Made by a program: the position numbers and the translations under genes
In this document: in pieces, positions 37,426-43,564 of the stretch
Position numbering within the stretch: position 1 is the first letter of the stretch
How the letters are laid out: each line of letters starts with the position of its first letter
DNA from: Aurantiochytrium sp. KH105
Taxonomy: Eukaryota > Sar > Bigyra > Thraustochytrida > Thraustochytriidae
DNA: 43,564 nucleotides
Reading direction: 5' to 3'
NCBI GenBank assembly: GCA_003116975.1
Contig: BGKB01000286.1
Span: 1-43,564 of the forward strand
Notes under the pieces: generated by a model
Told to the model about the DNA's origin: nothing
The model's input: the letters and a program-made list of their open reading frames with translations, nothing else
The model's database searches: none

Positions 37426-39096
37426 ATGCCTCCACCATCACAAGCGAACGCACCCATGTCGCCGTCGCCGCCGCAGAATCAGCGCGAGGTGGATGATTTT
37501 GCCACTCTCGTGGTGCGCGACTACTTACGGAAACGCAGCTTGCATAAAACCTTGGAGGTCTTCGATGAGGAGCTTGAGGCCAACAAAAAGAATCACAACG
37601 AAAAGAAGTCTACTAATATTGCGATCGGCGCATGGTACAGGTTTTCACGCGCAATTGATGTGGCAAAACTTCGACATGTTGTCTTTGGTGCAAAGCTCAA
37701 ATCTTATCAGGAGGAGAAGGAGAGCGATATCGACATTGACGGGGCTGATCTCGATGCTGATGATGAAAGTCTTGAAAACGAAGTCAGCGAGAGTGCGGAT
37801 ATAGAGAGCAAAACGGCGCTTTTGCCGCTTCTTATTCAATACCTGTGCGTAACGCGAGACGTCAGACCAAGCACGAACGCTGCCGAACGCACAAAGGAGG
37901 CCCGCCCGACGACGAGCACTAAGTTCGCTGACGAGGAGGATAAGACAAAGGATGATGTCTCATCTCCGATGATGGCTGGTCGCATTTCGCAAAACAGCAG
38001 TCCAGATCGCGCAATGATGGCTGGCTTGCGAGAATCCATCATTAATGGCACCGAGAATTATGAAGGCAGCATCACAGGGCACTTTAGTGGAGATGAAGAC
38101 GAAGACGGTGATAAGCTGGCCTTGTTAGATGAAGCTCTAGCGCTCGACGATCTGCAGCGACGCAACAGTCTATATGCTACAGCCATAGAGACGCCCTTGA
38201 ACGCCCAACGATTCCACTCTAGCACGGGAGATTTGACACGCGCGCCTGCAATGGAACGATCCGGAGCGCCTTCGCCCGAAAAAACTATCAAGCAGGAGGC
38301 CACTCGTTCGACGAGTGTTGAAGAGCTAGCCCGCAGGCTTGAGAAGATGGCAGAGGCTGAGCGACGAGCAGCACGCCTCCGAGAAAACCAACGCCGCAGG
38401 CGGCGCTCTATGCGTAAACTTTTGCAGCCTCTCGAAAACGGTCCATCGACCCGCAAGCTGCCGCGGACGCAGGAACCTGAGGATTCGCAGGCGACCGTGC
38501 AGCCGTCGACGAGTGTAGCGCTAACTGCATCAAAGACGAGCTCGGCGCTGGCTCGAGCACAGCAGATGGATCGGAGATGGCTGGCACAGCAGCATGCGCT
38601 GCATCGCCATCGAGAGCACCCTGCCACCTATCCTGTGACCTTTCGCATTCTAGACCGAGACCTCAAGGTCGGTGTTGCAAACGCAAAACATCATGTGCTC
38701 ATCGCCAAAGATCTACAACGGTCGCGGGATCGCATCTCGAAGGATGAGATGCTCCTGCTCCAGGAAAAGTACTCTTGCAAGCGCGAGCGGCAGTGTGCAC
38801 TCTGCCAAAAGGCGTTCAATGTGCTGAATCTTCCTATGACGATCTCGTACAAAGCCATTATGGACTTGCGCGACTCTTGGGGCGTGCATGTGCGTCCTGA
38901 CGTAAAGCGGAGCCGTGCGCCGCGGTGCTACGATGAAGTTAGCGTGTGCTTGTTTTGCTCACAGTTCTTTGCAGACGGGACAACCTATCGCGCCCCTCGA
39001 AAGGTAGAGGCTGACGCGGACGCGCAGCTCCTCGCCTTTCATAAGTCCATCGAGCACCTCGACCTTCGCCACGAGGCGGCTTTTTTTCGACCCTGA
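37426..39096 (+). CDS. LisH-motif protein with C-terminal CxxC pairs
   Basis: 556 residues. Residues 24-50 (DFATLVVRDYLRKRSLHKTL) fit a LisH dimerisation motif. The middle 400 residues are acidic, Ser-rich and largely disordered, with a charged helical stretch rich in Arg (RRAARLRENQRRRRRSMRK). The C-terminal 100 residues look folded: Cys457-x2-Cys460 (QCALCQKAF), then a conserved-looking block ISYKAIMDLRDSWGVHVRPD, Cys501, and Cys508-x2-Cys511 (SVCLFCSQFF). This suggests one zinc site. The family was not recognised. LisH proteins often act in microtubule or ubiquitin-ligase assemblies. The frame is open upstream to 37381 without ATG; ATG 37426 is chosen. A 5' exon cannot be excluded. Confidence 0.75.
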   Translation: MPPPSQANAPMSPSPPQNQREVDDFATLVVRDYLRKRSLHKTLEVFDEELEANKKNHNEKKSTNIAIGAWYRFSRAIDVAKLRHVVFGAKLKSYQEEKESDIDIDGADLDADDESLENEVSESADIESKTALLPLLIQYLCVTRDVRPSTNAAERTKEARPTTSTKFADEEDKTKDDVSSPMMAGRISQNSSPDRAMMAGLRESIINGTENYEGSITGHFSGDEDEDGDKLALLDEALALDDLQRRNSLYATAIETPLNAQRFHSSTGDLTRAPAMERSGAPSPEKTIKQEATRSTSVEELARRLEKMAEAERRAARLRENQRRRRRSMRKLLQPLENGPSTRKLPRTQEPEDSQATVQPSTSVALTASKTSSALARAQQMDRRWLAQQHALHRHREHPATYPVTFRILDRDLKVGVANAKHHVLIAKDLQRSRDRISKDEMLLLQEKYSCKRERQCALCQKAFNVLNLPMTISYKAIMDLRDSWGVHVRPDVKRSRAPRCYDEVSVCLFCSQFFADGTTYRAPRKVEADADAQLLAFHKSIEHLDLRHEAAFFRP

Positions 39097-39680
39097 TAAC
39101 TTGAGCGATTTTTGCTTCTTTGTCTTTTTGCCATGAGGGAAATTTGGATGATTCCAACAATGTATACGTTGGTGAACGAGGTCTCGACATTCACATGATG
39201 TTCTCAAGCAGCTTGATCCTGTCGACGACAATGCGAATGCTCTCAATGTCATCTTTGACCGAGCCCTGCCTGGAGCCCCCAGCAGACCATTCATTCACGT
39301 TCTCGTCGTTGCATTACATGCACCAGGTTTGGAGACAGGCGTCTACGACACGATTGCTCGTGGCGGCGTCAGGTGTAGGTGGTCAAAAGTGCCGCTCTGC
39401 GCTTGCGGGACTCGATGAGCATTTTCGGGGTCGAAAAAATCCAATACTACATACACGGATCTCTGCTCGCGAGGGAGCAATCGATCGACCGCGCCAGGGT
39501 CCGAGTCGGAGGAGAACGCGGTCTGCGCACGTTGACAGGCGACGTGGCGTGGCGTGGCGTGACAAGGCGACGCACGCGCGGCGCCGGACGGCGAACGGGC
39601 AGCGGAGACGCGGGGCCCAAGGGAGCAAGGAAAACGGTATCCATCGAGCCAGCCCGGCTAGGGAGGTGAGAAACACTATC
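39097..39680. other. Spacer between LisH and BAR genes, with a coding-like patch
   Basis: The plus strand at 39130-39430 reads like protein in two frames. One contains DDSNNVYVGERGLDIH. After a two-base shift the other contains DVLKQLDPVDDNANALNVIF and HVLVVALHAPGLETGVYD, before a stop near 39415. No ATG or family was found. The rest is GC-rich leader for the BAR gene. Confidence 0.35.
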
Positions 39681-40769
39681 ATGGCGTCCTTCTTTTCGAG
39701 GTCTGGGTTGGAGTTACTCAAGGAGCGCACGGTGCAGCGCGTGCAGGAGCAGCTGGAGCAGGTGGGCGTGCATAATGAGTACATCGAGAAGCGCGCCAAG
39801 CGTCTCGGAGGCGACCAAGAGCTCTGCGAATTCATGGACCTTGCCACCCAGGTCTATGACTCGTTGGAGGGCGTTATCAAGGCCGCTACTATTTTCCACA
39901 AGGGCGTTTGCGTGCTGCAAGAGAGCGGACGTCAACTACGCGGAGGCCCGAAGGACCCTATCCGCAAGTACACGGCTGTGGTTCGCGAAGCACCGACACT
40001 GGAGACGACCTATGGCCAGGACAGCTTGCGCAGCGAACTGCAAAGCAACGTGACCATTCCGATTCGTGCCAAGATGCGCGAGCTCGCGGACATCCGCAAT
40101 CGAATCAAGGAGGCTGCCATTGTACACCTCGAAGCCGATTCGCGAAAAGAAAATGTCGAGCGTCTTCGCACCCGGCAGGCCTCGCCCGTTGTCGTCGGGC
40201 AGGCTGAAGATCTCTTTGCTGAGAAACAAGTAGAGTTCGAGCGTGCTCGCGTTCGGCTCATGGACGAGTACGCTCTTCTGCAGCGTGATCACGAATCGAT
40301 CTTTCAAAAGGCCTTCAACAGCTTCAAGCTGTGCCAATACCGTTTTCTCATGAACGCTTCGGCGACTCTTGGTACCATCACGGACGAGAACGAGGAGGGC
40401 CTCGCCTCAAGTGGAATGAGCGCCTCGCTTCGGCCTTCGCCTGCATCTCCTGCTGACTTTGACCACCCGCCTCCGACGCAGACCGCGCAAGACGCTAATA
40501 CCGACGCCTCCTCGAACGTTGTCCTTGAGGAAGCCTACGAACTCGATCTGACACCGACAGAGAAGAGGGATACCTTGACCGGTGCCAAGGACACAAAGGA
40601 GCAGGCCTCAGACGAGACACAAGGTGGTATGGACAGCAAGGAAGCGCACGACGAGGCACTGTCTCGTGAAGCGACATCAGCAGTGACACTCGACTCACAA
40701 GAACGGGAGGATGCGAACAAAAAGGATGATGACGACGAGGAGGAAGAAGAGGAGACAGCGACACTCTGA
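39681..40769 (+). CDS. BAR-domain-like protein with acidic tail
   Basis: 362 residues. The first 235 are three long helices with amphiphysin-type BAR character: LEQVGVHNEYIEKRAKRLGG, ELCEFMDLATQVYDSLEGVI, then MRELADIRNRIKEAAIVHLE and VRLMDEYALLQRDHESIF. BAR proteins dimerise into curved membrane-binding rods in endocytosis and organelle shaping. From 236 on the chain is disordered and strongly acidic, ending DDDDEEEEEETATL. There is no SH3 domain. The neighbouring triple-SH3 protein could in principle supply that function in trans, but nothing shows it. ATG 39681 (ATCATGGC) starts at the first helix; the frame upstream is spacer. Confidence 0.78.
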   Translation: MASFFSRSGLELLKERTVQRVQEQLEQVGVHNEYIEKRAKRLGGDQELCEFMDLATQVYDSLEGVIKAATIFHKGVCVLQESGRQLRGGPKDPIRKYTAVVREAPTLETTYGQDSLRSELQSNVTIPIRAKMRELADIRNRIKEAAIVHLEADSRKENVERLRTRQASPVVVGQAEDLFAEKQVEFERARVRLMDEYALLQRDHESIFQKAFNSFKLCQYRFLMNASATLGTITDENEEGLASSGMSASLRPSPASPADFDHPPPTQTAQDANTDASSNVVLEEAYELDLTPTEKRDTLTGAKDTKEQASDETQGGMDSKEAHDEALSREATSAVTLDSQEREDANKKDDDDEEEEEETATL

Positions 40770-40991
40770 GCAGTGCTCGTTTCGTGAACAAAGAAGTGCA
40801 AAGAAAAGAGAGACCAAAAGACATAAAAGGAGAAAGAGTAAAGGAAAGACCACATCAGTGACAGCAGCTAGATCACGACATGACAACATGACTGAATGAA
40901 TGAGAATGGTCTCGTAAATATAAAAAGAAAGAAAAGACGAAGAGATTTGCGCGCCAATATTTGAATTGAAGAGGCAAAGAAGTAAGTGCGA

Positions 40992-43151
40992 TCAGAGCTT
41001 GCTCGCCGGCGGTGGGTACGAAGAGGTATCGTCTGGGTCGCACGATGGGTCGGGCTTATTGTGAAGCGCGAGGAAGTCTTTGTCGACAAATTCCTCGAGA
41101 ACATCGAGAAACTCCGGGCGACCAGCCTGATTGATGTCACTCTCCACCGCTGCGAGAAATTGGCGCTCGTAAATATTGCCATCCTTTGCGCCAATCGTAG
41201 ATCCCAGTGCAGCGTCCGTGTAGTCCCAAGCATCGACAAGAGCAACGGCGTCGGGGCGCAGGGCCGCACAGACTGCGCTGCAGGCCTCCTCAACCATGGT
41301 GGCCGTATCAATGTCAAAGAGACCATGCCACTGGCGACCTTCAGCCATGTCGCCGAGAGCAAAGAGCGCGCAAAGACGCTCAAGGACCGTCTTGCATGCG
41401 GCGTTCTCACACGAGCGGATCATTTCCGCAAATTTGGAAAGCATAAAGTAAAGCACGTAGGACTGGCCTGTATAGACGGCACGGAGCGTGAGTGCCTTCC
41501 ACGCTTCATTAAAGGTCTCGCCAGCCTTGATGCGTGCATCAAGTGCATCCTTCGTCAGCTTGACCTGCGCGACCGCGCGGAACCGAAACCACTCGAGAAG
41601 GACGTCAACAGAGGTGAGAGCGTCCGCAGAAGTCGGCGCTTCAGGACGGGCGGAGGACAACGTCCACGAAGGATTGCGCAGCACGTTAAGGGCCTGGGAA
41701 AGCCCTGTAAGGTTCTCGCCCGCCTGAACGCGTTCGCAGGCACGCATCAAGTACTTGGCGGTCTCGAGCTGCATCACAGTCGTGTCACCTTCGGCAGTCG
41801 CACGCCACTTGTAGTCGGCCTCAAGCGCGGCAATACCGCTCGCTTTGAGGTAACCAGCACCGCCGCAGGCCTTGCGAAGCTCCTCGAGTCCCAGCGCCGT
41901 AGCGTTGCAGCAGTAGCCCTTGAGACCGGCCGCAGAGGCGTGAAGTTCGCTGATGTCGGCGGTTGCCTCGGCGGGGTTGTTTTGCATGGTGTCGAGGCAG
42001 TCGGTGAGCCAGTTGCTCGTGAAACGGATGGCAAAAGCGAGTGCGAGATTGCGCAGTAAGACAAAGCGGTTCATGTTGTAGTCGATGATCTTGTTCTGCT
42101 CGGCGCGATACGATTGGCCCTTGGCGTTGTCGACAAAACCCTGGCGGCGAACAGCACTGTAGCGAATGGCGATGGTGGCGCCCTTGCTGAGGAACACGCA
42201 CGCCGTCGAGACCAAGCTGACGCGCGCGGTGATCATCGTCAGGTAGTGTCCCTTGCCCGAATCCGCGGCGCCGTTCTCGCCGCTGAGATCGTGCTTGACA
42301 TAGGTGCCATCCGGCTCGACGTGCTGCCGTTTTTCAAAGAGATGGCGCCGCGGAATGCGCACGTCGCGGAGACGGAGCAGGCCGATGTCGACCTCGTTCT
42401 CGCCGACCTTTGTGCCGAGGTCAAGCACCTCGACGCCGGGAAGCGTGTTGAGGTTCTCGTCACGAACCTGGAGGAAGAAGGGATGGACGCCATACTCTTT
42501 GCCGTCGATGAGGAGCTGCGCGTACAGAACCGTGTGCGTCGAGGTCGTGAGCGAGGAAGGCCACCACTTCATGGAAGCGAGCGTTGGTGTATTGAGGACA
42601 AACTCCTGCGTAGATTTCTCATACTCAGCGGTGGTGGCGAGACCGCGCACATTACTTCCCGTACCGAGCTCGGTCTGTGAGTACGACCCCGTGATGCCCA
42701 TGGTGTAGGTGCGAGGGAGCCACCAACCGATTTGCTCGGGGGAGCTTTGGCCCACGATGGTGGCGAGAAAGAGTCCGAAACCCGGATATCCGCCCCCGAC
42801 CTGGCCCATGCTCATGTACATCATGTCTCTTCCCTTGGGCACATAGAACCGGTTAAGATGTTTCTTGTGGATCTTCATAAAGTCCACAAAGTTGCGAGCG
42901 ATGGCGCCACGCTTGCCGATGCGTTCGCGGTCATGTTTGCCGACATTTTCCATTTCTTCCGTGGACCCGGTGATCCATCTGCGCTGCAGCGTCTGCTTGA
43001 GGCCGCCATCGATAAAGTTCGTCATGGTCTCCACATCGAAGCTAGCCTGTTCTCGCTCTCGCGGCAGCTCCTCCGCCGTGCCGCCGCTTTTCCACGACGC
43101 CTGGCCGCTCGGCTCCACGAGGGCTTTGGCCTTTTCGGACTCCAGGTCCAT
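40992..43151 (-). CDS. ACOX: Peroxisomal acyl-CoA oxidase
   Basis: 719 residues, close to the usual 650-700. It catalyses the first step of peroxisomal beta-oxidation: acyl-CoA plus O2 to trans-2-enoyl-CoA plus H2O2, with FAD. The FAD/substrate signature SYSQTELGTGSN is at 156-167, followed by TPTLASMKWWPSSL. RKACGGAGYL is at 426-435, and the catalytic base is Glu454 in EGDTTVMQLETAKYL. The C-terminal oxidase domains run to 700. The last residues are SKL, a type-1 peroxisomal targeting signal. An N-terminal 36-residue Glu/Gly/Ser-rich stretch precedes the domain. ATG 43151 is the first in frame. Its stop is 222 bp from that of the BAR gene, convergent. Confidence 0.95.
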   Translation of the reverse strand: MDLESEKAKALVEPSGQASWKSGGTAEELPREREQASFDVETMTNFIDGGLKQTLQRRWITGSTEEMENVGKHDRERIGKRGAIARNFVDFMKIHKKHLNRFYVPKGRDMMYMSMGQVGGGYPGFGLFLATIVGQSSPEQIGWWLPRTYTMGITGSYSQTELGTGSNVRGLATTAEYEKSTQEFVLNTPTLASMKWWPSSLTTSTHTVLYAQLLIDGKEYGVHPFFLQVRDENLNTLPGVEVLDLGTKVGENEVDIGLLRLRDVRIPRRHLFEKRQHVEPDGTYVKHDLSGENGAADSGKGHYLTMITARVSLVSTACVFLSKGATIAIRYSAVRRQGFVDNAKGQSYRAEQNKIIDYNMNRFVLLRNLALAFAIRFTSNWLTDCLDTMQNNPAEATADISELHASAAGLKGYCCNATALGLEELRKACGGAGYLKASGIAALEADYKWRATAEGDTTVMQLETAKYLMRACERVQAGENLTGLSQALNVLRNPSWTLSSARPEAPTSADALTSVDVLLEWFRFRAVAQVKLTKDALDARIKAGETFNEAWKALTLRAVYTGQSYVLYFMLSKFAEMIRSCENAACKTVLERLCALFALGDMAEGRQWHGLFDIDTATMVEEACSAVCAALRPDAVALVDAWDYTDAALGSTIGAKDGNIYERQFLAAVESDINQAGRPEFLDVLEEFVDKDFLALHNKPDPSCDPDDTSSYPPPASKL

Positions 43152-43564
43152 CTTGCTTGCTCGCTCGCTTCCTTGCCTGGGTCACCTATCCTCTTCACTC
43201 GAAAGGACCAATCGCGACACAGCGAATTCGTGCTCGTGCTCGTGCTCGATCTCGATCTCGGTCTCCAGTTCGTAGGTGTTCGAGGACTGCACGGGTCGGC
43301 ACGGGCCCGGAGAAGTGGACGCCATGGCGCGGCCTCAAGGCCCCATGCCGCTGCTTGCGACGCGCCGCGCAACCGTACGTACTCCGCGGCGCCGGGCCGT
43401 GCGTCCGACCGCGGCCGCCTCGGCGCGGGCGCGCCTCGCGCGGCGCCGGGCCTCGCCCGCGGCGGCGGTCTCGCGTCGCGGGCGGGCGGCGGCGGCTCGC
43501 GCGGGCGTCATGGCGCCGTGCCGCGGCGGGTCGAGATGGAGATCGCATCCACGATCCGATCCAA
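43152..43564. other. GC-rich upstream region of acyl-CoA oxidase, window edge
   Basis: No gene. A CTCGTG/CTCGAT repeat lies at 43232-43262, followed by CGG-rich sequence to the edge. It probably carries the acyl-CoA oxidase promoter. Confidence 0.45.

Noticed and set aside
36563..37453. 296-codon minus-strand frame across the SH3/LisH spacer
   Set aside because: Overlaps the SH3 start and is low in complexity; repeats explain it.

Overview
The window is eukaryotic nuclear DNA, GC-rich and gene-dense. It holds sixteen confidently readable protein genes, most of them single long open frames, and three of them (possibly four) with one short GT-AG intron. The gene families include a COG tethering subunit, peroxisomal acyl-CoA oxidase with a C-terminal SKL, a dynein regulatory complex subunit, a polycystin-type channel, a Slo-type K+ channel and an FCP1-type CTD phosphatase. 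This set points to a flagellate unicellular eukaryote. The style (compact, intron-poor, GC-rich, simple-repeat-rich spacers, a separate 3-dehydroquinate synthase, a decayed CRN-like kinase) fits a stramenopile such as a thraustochytrid. That placement is inference; no rRNA or organellar marker is present.

Layout. 1-2.5 kb: no intact gene, two gene-like stretches broken by stops or shifts. 2.5-6 kb: an RhlG-like short-chain dehydrogenase (+), a TPR cochaperone-like protein (-) and a membrane-anchored SDR16C/17beta-HSD-like dehydrogenase (-). 6-7.4 kb: non-coding. 7.4-9.8 kb: FCP1-like phosphatase with BRCT (+, one intron) converging on a PHO80-type cyclin with a 13-Gln tract (-). 9.8-12.4 kb: very GC-rich, repeat-laden spacer. 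12.4-16.4 kb: 3-dehydroquinate synthase (-, first coding exon 402 bp upstream) and a coiled-coil protein (-). 17.1-23.5 kb: polycystin-2-like channel (+), DRC3 (-) and LRRC34-like protein (+), a run with a ciliary flavour. 23.7-26.7 kb: COG6 (+) and a twin-CX9C DUF3128/EMI1-like protein (+, one intron). 27.1-30.7 kb: Slo/BK-like K+ channel (-). 31.2-33.6 kb: a frameshifted CRN/FunK1-like kinase and a doubtful small ORF with a SUMO-interaction-like motif. 33.8-43.2 kb: p25-alpha-like protein (+), triple-SH3 protein ending in a CVIA prenylation box (-), LisH/CxxC protein (+), BAR-like protein (+) and acyl-CoA oxidase (-). 43.2 kb to the end: GC-rich upstream sequence.

The genes are not an operon. 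The main shared themes are lipid and peroxisome metabolism (two SDRs, acyl-CoA oxidase), membrane traffic and shape (COG6, BAR, SH3-CaaX) and cilium or ion-channel function (polycystin, DRC3, LRRC34, perhaps the p25-like protein). DRC3 and the LRRC34-like gene diverge from one 546-bp spacer. The polycystin-like gene converges on DRC3 with only 158 bp between stop codons.

The least expected observations are: the hidden first exon of the dehydroquinate synthase and an imperfect duplication of its 3' end; an SH3 scaffold with a CaaX terminus; a polycystin channel with TGE where LGD is expected and an extra cytosolic N-terminal module; and several decayed gene fragments beside intact genes. No tRNA, rRNA, transposase or CRISPR array was found.
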